A stretch of 64,000 nt of DNA from Clostridia bacterium (GTDB taxonomy: Bacteria; Bacillota; Clostridia; Oscillospirales; Acutalibacteraceae). A program made the position numbers and the translations under genes. The notes under the pieces were generated by a model. It worked only from the letters and a program-made list of their open reading frames with translations. It made no database searches and was not told where the DNA came from. This document shows, in pieces, positions 1-12,920 of this stretch (the stretch's first letter is position 1; every line of letters begins with the position of its first letter). The stretch spans positions 62,001 to 126,000 of the forward strand of contig JAFZIK010000046.1 in the NCBI GenBank assembly GCA_017554405.1, read 5' to 3'.

Positions 1-566
<566 letters not shown>

Positions 567-570
<4 letters not shown>

Positions 571-1097
571 TCAAGATATTCGATTATCATGTTTTCATCG
601 TCCGAAACGTAGAAAAGCTTTGTATCATTTTCACCAAGAAATTTTAGCTTTGTGCTGTTATCAAGAAGGGAAACGAGATTATCGTAAAACCCGTTAACGT
701 TAAAAATTACAAGCGGTTTTTTGATTATCCTAAGTTGTTTTAAGGACATTGTTTCAAAAAACTCATCCATTGTTCCGATACCGCCGGGAGTAACGATAAA
801 CGCATCCGCCATATCCTCAAGTTTTTCTTTGCGCGAACGCATATCCACCGTATATATCATCTCGGTGCAGTCTTCAAACAGAGTGCCGTCAACGTTAAAA
901 AACTCGGGCGAAATACCTATTATTTTCCCGCCGCCGCTTCTTACTCCGCGGGCAACCGCGCCCATCATACCCGAAGCCCCGCCGCCGAAAATCAGCGCGT
1001 GGCCGGCGTCCGCCATCGCTTTACCGAGGCGTTCTCCCGCTTTTCTGAAGGAAATATCTATTTCTTCGTTTGCCGAACCGTAAACACAAATATTCAT
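567..1097 (-). CDS. LOG family (TIGR00730-type) nucleotide-binding protein
   Basis: A 176-residue Rossmann-fold protein with the two signatures of the LOG family: GGGASGMMGAVARG near residue 38 and PGGIGTMDEF near residue 105, the latter holding the phosphoribohydrolase Glu. Characterised members cleave nucleoside 5'-monophosphates to free base and ribose 5-phosphate. Older annotations call them lysine decarboxylases, but there is no PLP-binding site here. It starts at an ATG behind AAGGAG and overlaps the NUDIX gene by 4 bp, so it is the last gene of a translationally coupled three-gene operon. The real substrate is unknown. Confidence 0.85.
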
Positions 1098-1579
1098 ATT
1101 AACTCCTTAAAATCCAATTCTTTACCGTTTAGTTGTGCGGATATTAGCGCATCGCCCTCGTATTGAAGCCGCAACGAGAAGAACGGATACGATTTATCCT
1201 CGATAAGCTTTAAAAATATTTTATCGCCTTGCCAGATCGGCAGGGAATAAACGTCCTTAATATCGATCCATACAAGCTCGCCCTCGTCGCAATCCTTAAC
1301 TGTTCCTCTGTATTTATCGGCGGTGAACACGTGCATTATCTCGCTTTCCCATATATCCGAAACAAAGGTTACAACGCACCGGTATGCGGGATCGATAAGC
1401 GTCAGACCGGTTTCTTCATATACCTCCCGGGCATTGCATTGTTCCGGGCTTTCTTTTTCCTCAAACTTTCCGCCGATACCGACCCATTTATCGCGGTTAA
1501 GGTCATTTTCCTTTTTTATGCGGTGAAGCATCAGATACTTGCCGTCCTTTTCTATATGGCAAAGGGTAGTGTTTCTCAT
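1094..1579 (-). CDS. NUDIX hydrolase (MutT/8-oxo-dGTP diphosphatase-like)
   Basis: A 161-residue NUDIX protein. The Nudix box is complete: GKFEEKE, then seven residues, then REVYEETGL (about residues 36-58), carrying the metal-binding glutamates. The N-terminal strand (TLCHIEKDGKYLMLHR) and a GIGGKFE segment resemble clostridial MutT-like 8-oxo-dGTP pyrophosphatases, which clean oxidised nucleotides from the pool. Substrate assignment within NUDIX is not safe from sequence alone. The gene shares ATGA overlaps with the genes on both sides, so translation is likely coupled across the operon. Confidence 0.85.
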   Translation of the reverse strand: MRNTTLCHIEKDGKYLMLHRIKKENDLNRDKWVGIGGKFEEKESPEQCNAREVYEETGLTLIDPAYRCVVTFVSDIWESEIMHVFTADKYRGTVKDCDEGELVWIDIKDVYSLPIWQGDKIFLKLIEDKSYPFFSLRLQYEGDALISAQLNGKELDFKELI

Positions 1580-3765
1580 TGTGTGACCTCACCACCGTTA
1601 TCATCATTCGTTATCTTAAAACCGAAAAGATAAAAAACCTCATCCTTTTTATTCTCGTTATCAAACAAATTGTTATACTGTATTTTCTTATAGGTATTTA
1701 TCAGTTCGGTGTAATGATTCTTTTCCGAAAACTTATGACAAACGCCGCTGCTATCGATATATCCGACCGTATCAATAACCGGTATGGTTTTTGAAAGATT
1801 CAAAAGATATTTGTTATAATCGGTCATCTCGGTCCCGGCAATATCAAGTAAAAGCGAGGAAAGATAGTTCGAACTGAGACGCTCGATATTCTGTTCCTCA
1901 ATATCATAGTTTGCCCAGATGATAAAGGGAGTAATATGCCGCTTCTGTGCCTGCTCAACGGTAAGGCTGTTAAGATCTCCGACCCCCATAACAGAGGCGA
2001 TAAAATCAGATTCAATAGCGGGCTGATGGTCGCCGAACATACAAATCACGGTCGGTTCATCAATGTTTTTAAAGTATTCTATCAGTTCTTTAAAAGCATC
2101 GTCGCTCGCCTTAACAAGTGAAAGATACTTGTTTGTTTGCGGATAATCCTCATCTTCACCGGTCAGTGTAACGCACTCATCAAAATTTCTGCCGCCGGAT
2201 ACGTATTCGTTGTGATTCTGCATGGTAATATCAAAGATAAAATACGGTTTGCTCTTATCGCGGTTTTCAAAATCTTCGATGATAAGCTTATAATTATATT
2301 CATCGCTTATGTGCTGGCGAATAAGCATATTACTGTTTCCCGGGTAATATTTATCAAGCAGATCCTGGAAGTAATCGGGATTGCCGTTATTGGCATATTC
2401 GTCAAGCACCGCCGAATCGATCATATCCTCAATGCTTAAAAACTTATTAAATCCGAAATTGTTGTAAACGCTGACCCGATTCCAGCCGGAAGCGTAATAA
2501 GGATGCATCGCAAGCGAGGAATACCCCTGCGCTTCAAGGGTAGAGACAAGCGAATTCATCGGATTGTTTACATATAGCATATACGCGTTACTGCCCGAGG
2601 GCAAAAACGCCACCGAATTACCGGTCAGGAATTCAAACTCGGTATTGGAAGTTCCGCCGCCTACAACCGGAACGTATAGATTGCCGCGCACGGTATTTTC
2701 CGTAAGGGAACGGATAAACGGCATATAATCGATATTGGTAGTAAAATCACCGAGAACGCCGAGATCTGAAAGGGATTCGTTCATTATGCAGATTATGTTT
2801 GGAGTTTTTGTTTCTTTACCGGTATCGGTCTCGTTGCCCTCCCTTACAAGGTCAACTATCTCGTTTTGATCATACCCATCGGGTGTAATTACAAGCAGGT
2901 ATTTCGTGTTAAAAAAGAAGGAAAAAGCAAATCCGTTTTGTTTATAGGTCTGCGCCTGATTCCACTGAACGTCAACGTCGCTGATCTTTGTAACGTCGGT
3001 AATAAACGAAGTAAAATAGAACAAATAAGTAAGAATTATAAACAATACGCCTATGGAACTGCGAACAACGATACGTTGCACCTTTTGCATTTTCGGCGAG
3101 TTGGTCTTTATACCGATAACGACGGTAAGAATAAATAAATACGTTCCTAAAACAACGCTGTAAAGTATCCTGAACCGGTAGGAACTTGCAACGTTCATAC
3201 CTGTACTTGCGCCGGTAAGGTCCATCGGCAAAAATGGGGAACCGCGAAAATACATAAGATAGCAGTTGGTAAGCGCCATTAAATAAAGTATGGTATTTAC
3301 CGCCAGGACCGAGACCCTGATACTTCCCGAAAGAGCAAATATCACCGCGTAAAACAAGAGTATCAAGATATAGTTTAAAAGAAACGCCGAAAAGCTCATT
3401 CTAAAAAGGGAAACGGCATTTAAGCTCTCGGTCATCATTATCGAAATCAACGGCAGGGTAATGCATAAAAGTATAAACGAAACGGTCTTTACTGTTTTTT
3501 GTTTAAATCTGAACCTGAATGCAACAGCCGCGCCGATGGCCACCGGGATAACAAACGCCATTGCAAGTATAAACCATTTATTCTTATTGTTGATCGTGGT
3601 AAATTCTCTTATATCGATGAGGGTAAATGCAGTTAAAACCGCAAAAAACACCGCTCCGGTTATAAGCGAAGCCCTGGTTGAAGTCACCGCCAAATAATCG
3701 GATATTTGAAACTTATTTTTGCTATCGGACCGTTTAAAATGATTACGAATGCAATCAAAAATCAC
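1576..3765 (-). CDS. LTA synthase family sulfatase (membrane phosphoglycerol transferase-like)
   Basis: About 729 residues. The N-terminal third has several hydrophobic membrane segments; an extracellular sulfatase/alkaline-phosphatase-fold domain follows. NIICIMNESLSDL holds the first metal-binding acid, GGTSNTEFEFLTG holds the likely catalytic Thr, and CMFGDHQPA holds the distal metal Asp-His. This is the LtaS arrangement: enzymes that move phosphoglycerol from phosphatidylglycerol onto lipoteichoic acid or related polymers outside the cell. I place the start at GTG 3765 because GGAGGG lies 8 nt upstream; a TTG at 3780 would include that SD. It is first in an operon with NUDIX and LOG genes. 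The polymer made is unknown. Confidence 0.85.
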   Translation of the reverse strand: MIFDCIRNHFKRSDSKNKFQISDYLAVTSTRASLITGAVFFAVLTAFTLIDIREFTTINNKNKWFILAMAFVIPVAIGAAVAFRFRFKQKTVKTVSFILLCITLPLISIMMTESLNAVSLFRMSFSAFLLNYILILLFYAVIFALSGSIRVSVLAVNTILYLMALTNCYLMYFRGSPFLPMDLTGASTGMNVASSYRFRILYSVVLGTYLFILTVVIGIKTNSPKMQKVQRIVVRSSIGVLFIILTYLFYFTSFITDVTKISDVDVQWNQAQTYKQNGFAFSFFFNTKYLLVITPDGYDQNEIVDLVREGNETDTGKETKTPNIICIMNESLSDLGVLGDFTTNIDYMPFIRSLTENTVRGNLYVPVVGGGTSNTEFEFLTGNSVAFLPSGSNAYMLYVNNPMNSLVSTLEAQGYSSLAMHPYYASGWNRVSVYNNFGFNKFLSIEDMIDSAVLDEYANNGNPDYFQDLLDKYYPGNSNMLIRQHISDEYNYKLIIEDFENRDKSKPYFIFDITMQNHNEYVSGGRNFDECVTLTGEDEDYPQTNKYLSLVKASDDAFKELIEYFKNIDEPTVICMFGDHQPAIESDFIASVMGVGDLNSLTVEQAQKRHITPFIIWANYDIEEQNIERLSSNYLSSLLLDIAGTEMTDYNKYLLNLSKTIPVIDTVGYIDSSGVCHKFSEKNHYTELINTYKKIQYNNLFDNENKKDEVFYLFGFKITNDDNGGEVTQ

Positions 3766-3797
3766 TCTACCGCCCTCCAATCAAAAATGTATAATAT

Positions 3798-3825
3798 ATT
3801 ATATCATAATTATGTAAAAATACAA
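3798..3825 (-). promoter_or_regulatory. Sigma-A promoter for the LtaS-like operon
   Basis: On the minus strand TTGTAT (3820-3825), a 16-nt spacer, then TATAAT (3798-3803). It lies just upstream of the GTG start. Its -35 box is one base from that of the divergent ileS promoter. Confidence 0.6.
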
Positions 3826-3826
3826 G

Positions 3827-3855
3827 TTGATTTTTACGCACCGTTATGTTACAAT
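3827..3855 (+). promoter_or_regulatory. Sigma-A promoter for the ileS T-box leader
   Basis: TTGATT (3827-3832), a 17-nt spacer and TACAAT (3850-3855). The predicted RNA start near 3862 is where the T-box leader begins. Confidence 0.65.
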
Positions 3856-3861
3856 ACCTAA

Positions 3862-4090
3862 GTAAAAGCGATGACGGAGACCGTTGCGTTACAAGGCGAT
3901 TTCAGCGAGCCGATGTTGGTGGAAATTCGGTATCGCGGTGCGCAAGTATCACTCCTGAGCCGCGGCGTGAAAGGTTCTCTTATTAGCGCCCGCCGGTTGC
4001 CATACCGTTACCGTGGCGCGGATGTTGGTCCGTTATAGGTGGTTTACAGTGATTATGTCCCTGTCCTATTAAGGACGGGGCTTTGTTTTT
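3862..4090 (+). promoter_or_regulatory. T-box leader, isoleucine specifier
   Basis: About 230 nt of untranslated leader before ileS with T-box features. AGCGAGCCG followed by TTGGTGGAAATTCGG (from about 3905) is the stem I signature. The specifier is ATC (Ile) at 3948-3950, followed by the usual ACTCCTGAGC. A T-box-like AGGTGGTTTACAG lies at 4037-4049, whose TGGT would pair with the tRNA 3' end. The terminator is a 9-bp stem (4059-4067 with 4072-4080), then CTTTGTTTTT. Uncharged tRNA-Ile should favour the antiterminator and ileS expression. The antiterminator sequence is somewhat divergent, so its exact pairing is inferred. Confidence 0.9.
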
Positions 4091-4103
4091 GAAGGGAGCA
4101 TTT

Positions 4104-7100
4104 ATGTATAAGGAGATCAAACCCAACGTCAACTTTGTTGAACAGGAAAAAGAGATCAAAAAATTCTGGGATGATGAAAACATCTTTGAAAAAAGCATCG
4201 ATTCCCGCGCAAAAGGTGAACCGTATGTGTTTTATGACGGTCCGCCCACAGCCAACGGCAAACCGCATATAGGTCACGTGCTTACTCGCGTTATCAAGGA
4301 TATGATACCGCGCTATCGCACTATGAAAGGATGTATGGTACCCAGAAAGGCGGGCTGGGATACGCACGGTCTTCCGGTCGAACTGGAGGTCGAAAAGCTT
4401 TTAGGGCTTGACGGTAAGGAGCAGATCGAGCAATACGGTCTTGAGCAGTTTATCGAGCACTGCAAGGAGAGCGTGTGGAAATATAAAGGTATGTGGGAGG
4501 ATTTTTCCAAAACCGTAGGTTTCTGGGCGGATATGGAACATCCTTACGTTACATACCATAATGATTTTATCGAATCCGAATGGTGGGCGCTTAAGCAGAT
4601 ATTTGATAAGGGACTTTTATATAAAGGCTTTAAGGTCGTTCCTTACTGCCCGCGTTGCGGAACGCCTCTTTCTTCCCACGAGGTAGCTCAGGGCTACAAA
4701 GCGGTAAAGGAGCGCAGTGCAATAGTCCGCTTCAAAGTAAAAGGAGAGGACGCATACTTCCTCGCGTGGACAACTACCCCCTGGACACTGCCTTCAAACG
4801 TTGCGCTTTGCGTTAATCCGGATGAGGTTTACTGCAAAGTAAACGCGGTTGACGGCTATACCTATTATATGGCAAAGCCGCTTCTTGATAAGGTGCTTTC
4901 GCCCCTTTCGGAGGAGGGAACTGCCGCCTATGAGATTTTAGCCGAATTTACCGGCAAGGACCTTGAATACAAAGAATATGAGCCGCTGTTTGCCTGCGCC
5001 GCTCCGGTTGCCGAGAAACAGCATAAAAAAGCATTCTTTGTTATGTGCGACGGGTATGTTACCATGACTGACGGCACCGGCATAGTCCACTGCGCACCCG
5101 CCTTCGGTGAAGACGACGCCCGCGTTGGCAGAAGATACGATCTGCCCTTTGTTCAGTTTGTTGACGGTAAAGGCAATATGACGGATGATACGCCCTTTGG
5201 CGGTATATTCGTAAAAGACGCCGATCCTAAGATCTTAGTTGATCTTGAGGAACGCGGTCTGCTCTTTAGCGCGCCCAAGTTTGAACACGATTATCCGTTC
5301 TGCTGGCGCTGTGATACTCCGCTTATCTACTACGCGCGCGAATCCTGGTTTATAAAGATGACCGAGGTAAAGGACGACCTTATCCGCAACAACGATACCA
5401 TTAACTGGATACCCGAAAGCATAGGAAAGGGCAGATTCGGCGATTGGCTTAAAAACGTTCAGGATTGGGGAATTTCCCGCAACCGTTATTGGGGCACTCC
5501 GCTGAATATTTGGCAATGCGAATGCGGTCATCTTCACGCCATAGGCAGCATTGCCGAGCTTAAGAGTATGTCTGATAACTGCCCAGACGATATCGAGCTT
5601 CACCGCCCGAAAATTGACGCCGTTACTATTAAATGTCCGGTGTGCGGTAAGGAAATGCACCGCGTTCCGGAGGTTATCGACTGTTGGTTTGATTCAGGCT
5701 CCATGCCCTTTGCTCAGCATCATTATCCTTTTGAAAACAAGGATCTGTTTGAATCGCAGTTTCCGGCGGACTTTATATCCGAGGCGGTCGATCAGACCCG
5801 CGGCTGGTTCTACTCGTTACTTGCTATATCAACCCTCATTTTCAATAAAGCGCCCTTTAAAAACGTAATAGTTTTGGGTCACGTTCAGGATGAGAACGGT
5901 CAGAAGATGTCAAAATCCAAAGGCAATGCCGTTGATCCGTTTGATGCGCTTGAACAGTTCGGCGCCGACGCCATACGCTGGTATTTTTATACCAATTCAG
6001 CACCGTGGCTTCCAAACCGCTTTAACGGCAAGGCGGTTATTGAGGGTCAGCGCAAATTTATCGGCACGCTCTGGAACACGTATGCTTTTTACGTTCTTTA
6101 CGCCAATATCGATAAATTCGATCCTAACAAATATACCCTTAAAAAAGAAGACCTTACGGTTATGGATAAATGGTTGCTCTCAAAGCTTAACTCAATGGTC
6201 AAATCGGTTGACTGCAACCTCGCGGCTTATCGCATACCCGAGGCGGCAAGGGCGCTTGATACCTTTGTAGACGAACTCAGCAACTGGTATGTTCGCCGCG
6301 GGCGTGAGCGTTATTGGGTCCAGGGTATGACTGCGGATAAGATAACCGCGTATCTTGTTTTGTATAAAGCGTTATACGTCACCGCGCTTGCCGCCGCGCC
6401 CATGATACCGTTTATAACCGAGAGCATTTATCAAAACCTTGTAAGAACGGTAGATAAAAACGCGCCCGCAAGTATCCACCTTTGCGATTTCCCGAAAGTT
6501 GATGAATCAATGATCGATACCGATCTTGAGGAAAAAATGGATCGCGTTCTCGAAATCGTTGTTCTCGGCAGGTCTGCGCGAAACGGCGCGGCGATAAAGA
6601 ATCGCCAGCCGATTGCGAATATGTTTGTTAAGTGCGATATTGATCTGCCCGATTATTTCATTAACATTATTCGCGATGAACTGAATATCAAAAACGTAAG
6701 CTTTTCGAACGCTGTAGATAACTTTGTTACCTATAATCTTAAGCCTCAGCTTAAAACCGTCGGTCCGAAATTCGGTAAGCAGTTAAACGAAATAAGGACC
6801 GCATTAGCGGAAATTGACGGCGACGCGGCAAAGAAAGCAATAGATACAACCGGCGAATTGGTGCTTGATCTTGCCTCCGGCACGGTTACCCTTTTGAGCG
6901 AGGATATTCTTATCGAAGCAAAGCAAAAAGAGGGTTACTGGACGGTAAGCGATCGCGGTATTACGGTAGCCATAGATACCAATCTTACCGCCGAGCTTTT
7001 GGAAGAAGGCTTTACCCGCGAAGTTGTAAGCAAAATACAGACAATGCGTAAGGAAGCCGGCTTCAACGTTACCGATCATATATCGGTTCTGCTTGCGGGT

Positions 7101-7259
7101 GAACCCGAAGCAGTTGAAACCACCCTTAAAAACGCCTCTGTTATCTCTGCGGATACTCTGGCTGACAGCATTACAGAATCCGATATTTCGGGTTACAGTA
7201 AGGTTTGGGATATCAACGGTCATAAGCTTGAGATCGGCATTAAAAAAATACAGAATTAA
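4104..7259 (+). CDS. ileS: Isoleucyl-tRNA synthetase, long (IleS2-like) form
   Basis: A class I synthetase of 1051 residues that charges tRNA-Ile. The HIGH motif is in GKPHIGHVLTR near residue 49, and KMSKSKGN near residue 600. The editing (CP1) domain includes TTTPWTLPSNVAL, and the C-terminal part has the anticodon-binding fold. Length and start resemble the longer, eukaryote-like IleS2 group rather than the roughly 920-residue IleS1. That group is often mupirocin-tolerant, but I cannot confirm the subtype here. I chose ATG 4104 behind GAAGGGAG; an upstream in-frame TTG lies inside the terminator. Expression should be set by the T-box leader. Confidence 0.97.
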   Translation: MYKEIKPNVNFVEQEKEIKKFWDDENIFEKSIDSRAKGEPYVFYDGPPTANGKPHIGHVLTRVIKDMIPRYRTMKGCMVPRKAGWDTHGLPVELEVEKLLGLDGKEQIEQYGLEQFIEHCKESVWKYKGMWEDFSKTVGFWADMEHPYVTYHNDFIESEWWALKQIFDKGLLYKGFKVVPYCPRCGTPLSSHEVAQGYKAVKERSAIVRFKVKGEDAYFLAWTTTPWTLPSNVALCVNPDEVYCKVNAVDGYTYYMAKPLLDKVLSPLSEEGTAAYEILAEFTGKDLEYKEYEPLFACAAPVAEKQHKKAFFVMCDGYVTMTDGTGIVHCAPAFGEDDARVGRRYDLPFVQFVDGKGNMTDDTPFGGIFVKDADPKILVDLEERGLLFSAPKFEHDYPFCWRCDTPLIYYARESWFIKMTEVKDDLIRNNDTINWIPESIGKGRFGDWLKNVQDWGISRNRYWGTPLNIWQCECGHLHAIGSIAELKSMSDNCPDDIELHRPKIDAVTIKCPVCGKEMHRVPEVIDCWFDSGSMPFAQHHYPFENKDLFESQFPADFISEAVDQTRGWFYSLLAISTLIFNKAPFKNVIVLGHVQDENGQKMSKSKGNAVDPFDALEQFGADAIRWYFYTNSAPWLPNRFNGKAVIEGQRKFIGTLWNTYAFYVLYANIDKFDPNKYTLKKEDLTVMDKWLLSKLNSMVKSVDCNLAAYRIPEAARALDTFVDELSNWYVRRGRERYWVQGMTADKITAYLVLYKALYVTALAAAPMIPFITESIYQNLVRTVDKNAPASIHLCDFPKVDESMIDTDLEEKMDRVLEIVVLGRSARNGAAIKNRQPIANMFVKCDIDLPDYFINIIRDELNIKNVSFSNAVDNFVTYNLKPQLKTVGPKFGKQLNEIRTALAEIDGDAAKKAIDTTGELVLDLASGTVTLLSEDILIEAKQKEGYWTVSDRGITVAIDTNLTAELLEEGFTREVVSKIQTMRKEAGFNVTDHISVLLAGEPEAVETTLKNASVISADTLADSITESDISGYSKVWDINGHKLEIGIKKIQN

Positions 7260-7271
7260 GGAGTAAACGGT

Positions 7272-10444
<3,173 letters not shown>

Positions 10445-10447
10445 TCT

Positions 10448-10478
10448 TGCGCCCGCAAAACAGCGGGCGCATTTTTTA
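10448..10478 (+). terminator. Rho-independent terminator after lacZ
   Basis: TGCGCCCGC and GCGGGCGCA form a 9-bp GC-rich stem (10448-10456 with 10463-10471) around AAAACA, followed by a T run. Confidence 0.9.
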
Positions 10479-10479
10479 G

Positions 10480-10508
10480 TCATAAAACAATAATGCCTGT
10501 CATACTAT
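10480..10508 (+). promoter_or_regulatory. Possible sigma-E promoter of spoIVA
   Basis: TCATAAA (10480-10486), a 14-nt gap, then CATACTAT (10501-10508). This resembles the mother-cell sigma-E pattern (-35 ATA-rich, -10 CATACAAT-like) and fits the known sigma-E control of spoIVA in Bacillus. The match is by eye only. Confidence 0.5.
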
Positions 10509-10547
10509 TCTAACAGAAAATTTTTTAAAAAATTCGGAGGAATAATT

Positions 10548-12026
10548 ATGGCAAGCACAAGTATCTATGAGGATATCGCCGCAAGAACCGGCGGGGATAT
10601 ATATATCGGTGTTGTGGGTCCGGTGCGTTCCGGAAAATCCACCTTTATCAAGCAGTTTATGGATAAACTGGTTATGCCGAATATCGCCGAAGAATACTCA
10701 AAAGAACGTGCAAAAGACGAGTTGCCCCAAGCATCCTCCGGCAGAACGATAATGACCACCGAGCCGAAATTCATACCCGAAAAGGGTGTGAAAATAAATA
10801 TAGATAACACCGCAACCATGAACGTTCGGCTTATCGACTGCGTGGGTTACATTGTGCCAAGCGCACTCGGTTATATCGAAAACGATCAGCCGCGCATGGT
10901 GAAAACGCCCTGGTTTGAGGAGCCGATACCCTTTAATATGGCGGCGGAGATAGGCACCAAAAAGGTAATTACAGAGCATTCTACCATAGGTCTTGTTATC
11001 ACTACCGACGGCAGTATAAGCGATATCCCGCGCGAAGAGTATGAGGAGGCGGAATCCCGGGTTATCTATGAACTTAAAAGCATAAACAAGCCGTTTATCG
11101 TGTTGTATAACTGCCTCTATCCCGAAAGCGAAGAATCTGCTATGACTGCAAACGCACTTTCGGAAAAATACGGTGTTCCGGTAATTCCGGTAAGCTGCCT
11201 TGATATGGATGATAACGCCATTAAGGATATACTCTCGCAAATTCTTTATGAGTTTCCTGTTCGCGAGATCGGGATAAACTTTCCTAAATGGATAAACGCG
11301 CTTCCTAAAGAGCACTGGCTTAAAAATCAACTGTTCGGCGATATCAAAAACGCGGCGGAAAGCATCTACCGCATAAGAGATATAAGCGAATTTGAAAATA
11401 AGGTTTCAGATAACGATATCACCGATACCGCAAAGATTGCCGCCATAAGCTTAGGGCAGGGCAGCGCCGAGGTAGATATAAGAATAAAACCGGATCTGTT
11501 TTATACCGTGCTTACAGAGACTACCGGTCTTGTTATTGAAGACGAACAGCAGTTGATGAACAATATTATCGAACTTTCGCGCATTAAGGCGCAGTATATG
11601 CGCGTTAAGGACGCCCTCGATGAGGTTGAGGCGACCGGTTACGGGATCGTTATGCCAACCATAGAAGAACTGTCGCTCGAAGAACCGGAGATAGTTAAGC
11701 AGGGCGGGAGATACGGCGTCCGGCTTAAAGCTTCCGCCCCGTCGATCCACCTGATGAAAGCGAATATCACTACCGAGGTAAGCCCGATCGTCGGCAGTGA
11801 AAAACAATCGGAAGACCTAATTATGTATCTGTTAAGCGAATTTGAGGAAGACCCTGTAAAGATCTGGGATTCAAACATTTTCGGCAAATCGCTTCACGAG
11901 CTTGTAAACGAGGGCTTACATACCAAGCTCGCGCGTATGCCGGCGGACGCACGGATGCGCGTTCAGGAAACGATAGAAAGAGTCATAAACGAAGGCTGTA
12001 ACGGTCTTGTTTGTATAATACTGTAA
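10548..12026 (+). CDS. spoIVA: Stage IV sporulation protein A (spore coat morphogenetic ATPase)
   Basis: A 492-residue protein that matches SpoIVA along its length. The N-terminus has a Walker A loop GPVRSGKST (about residues 23-31) and RLIDCVGY as the following switch region; it ends with the characteristic short hydrophobic tail GLVCIIL. SpoIVA polymerises with ATP hydrolysis on the outer forespore membrane and is the base on which the coat is laid. It starts at an ATG 7 nt after GGAGG. It is monocistronic, between the lacZ terminator and a hairpin that precedes zupT. It is strong evidence for an endospore-forming lineage. Confidence 0.97.
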   Translation: MASTSIYEDIAARTGGDIYIGVVGPVRSGKSTFIKQFMDKLVMPNIAEEYSKERAKDELPQASSGRTIMTTEPKFIPEKGVKINIDNTATMNVRLIDCVGYIVPSALGYIENDQPRMVKTPWFEEPIPFNMAAEIGTKKVITEHSTIGLVITTDGSISDIPREEYEEAESRVIYELKSINKPFIVLYNCLYPESEESAMTANALSEKYGVPVIPVSCLDMDDNAIKDILSQILYEFPVREIGINFPKWINALPKEHWLKNQLFGDIKNAAESIYRIRDISEFENKVSDNDITDTAKIAAISLGQGSAEVDIRIKPDLFYTVLTETTGLVIEDEQQLMNNIIELSRIKAQYMRVKDALDEVEATGYGIVMPTIEELSLEEPEIVKQGGRYGVRLKASAPSIHLMKANITTEVSPIVGSEKQSEDLIMYLLSEFEEDPVKIWDSNIFGKSLHELVNEGLHTKLARMPADARMRVQETIERVINEGCNGLVCIIL

Positions 12027-12031
12027 ATTCA

Positions 12032-12069
12032 CCCTCCTGCACCGTTAAAATATAATGGTTACAGGAGGG
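12032..12069 (+). promoter_or_regulatory. Hairpin containing the zupT Shine-Dalgarno
   Basis: CCCTCCTG (12032-12039) pairs exactly with CAGGAGGG (12062-12069), and ACC pairs with GGT inside the loop. CAATTTTT follows the stem, so it may end spoIVA transcripts. The 3' arm holds the AGGAGGG that serves the zupT ATG at 12078. Confidence 0.6.
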
Positions 12070-12077
12070 CAATTTTT

Positions 12078-12875
12078 ATGTATAACAGTATACTATATGC
12101 TCTGGCGGCAACTACCGTGACATGGCTGATAACGGCGCTCGGCGCCGGAACGGTCCTGTTCTTTAAGTCGCCGTCCGCCAGGGCTTTGAATATTATGCTC
12201 GGCTTTGCGGCGGGCGTTATGATAGCGGCATCTTTCTGGTCGTTGCTTGAACCGGCGATCAGTCAAGCCGAGGCGATGTTCAAAACTCCACCATATTTGA
12301 TAGTTACAGGCGGTTTTATTTGCGGAGCGTTATTTGTCTATATATCGGATAAAATCGTCTCTCGGGCTGAAATAATCGATAATAAAGGCAACAGCGAATC
12401 GACGGATAAACTTAAACGGATAATACTGCTTGTTATGTCGATAACGCTTCATAATATTCCTGAAGGGCTTGCCGTCGGCGTTGCCTTCGGCGCGATCGCT
12501 CAGAACGCGTCAACCGAAGCGCTTATGGGGGCGCTCAGCATCGCAACCGGTATAGCGCTTCAAAACTTTCCCGAGGGCGCGGCGGTATCCTTGCCGCTTA
12601 GGCGCGAGGGAATCTCAAGGACAAAGAGTTTTTTGATAGGGCAGGCGTCCGGCATAGTTGAGCCGATAGCCGGTGTTTGCGGCGCGGCGCTCGTTATGAC
12701 GGTCAAAACCGTTCTGCCGTTTGCGTTATCCTTTGCGGCGGGCGCTATGATACTTGTTGCGGTCCACGAGCTGATACCCGAATGCCAAAAGAACCAGGCA
12801 AAGGACCCGTATTGCGCTACAATGGGCATAGTATCCGGCTTTGCCTTAATGATGCTTCTTGACGTTATGCTATAA
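12078..12875 (+). CDS. ZIP family metal transporter (ZupT-like)
   Basis: A 265-residue integral membrane protein with about eight hydrophobic segments. Metal-site motifs are typical of ZIP: HNIPEGLAVGVAFG in TM4 and NFPEGAAVSLPL in TM5, with VHELIPE in a later segment. ZIP proteins bring zinc, iron or manganese into the cytoplasm; specificity cannot be read from these motifs. A short charged stretch after TM3 contains no His-rich loop. Its SD is buried in the stem at 12032-12069, so translation could depend on that structure opening or on transcripts starting inside it. Confidence 0.9.
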   Translation: MYNSILYALAATTVTWLITALGAGTVLFFKSPSARALNIMLGFAAGVMIAASFWSLLEPAISQAEAMFKTPPYLIVTGGFICGALFVYISDKIVSRAEIIDNKGNSESTDKLKRIILLVMSITLHNIPEGLAVGVAFGAIAQNASTEALMGALSIATGIALQNFPEGAAVSLPLRREGISRTKSFLIGQASGIVEPIAGVCGAALVMTVKTVLPFALSFAAGAMILVAVHELIPECQKNQAKDPYCATMGIVSGFALMMLLDVML

Positions 12876-12882
12876 AAGAAAT

Positions 12883-12920
12883 AACAGGCGCGTGAGCGTG
12901 CCCAAGCGCCTGTTCTTTTA
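12883..12920. terminator. Terminator between convergent zupT and ACT gene
   Basis: AACAGGCGC (12883-12891) pairs with GCGCCTGTT (12906-12914), followed by CTTTTAT; A-rich sequence on the other side suits the minus strand. The loop ends GCGTGCCCAA. Confidence 0.8.

Noticed and set aside
4083..4103. Upstream TTG start for ileS
   Set aside because: It lies in the T-box terminator; ATG 4104 has GAAGGGAG in front.
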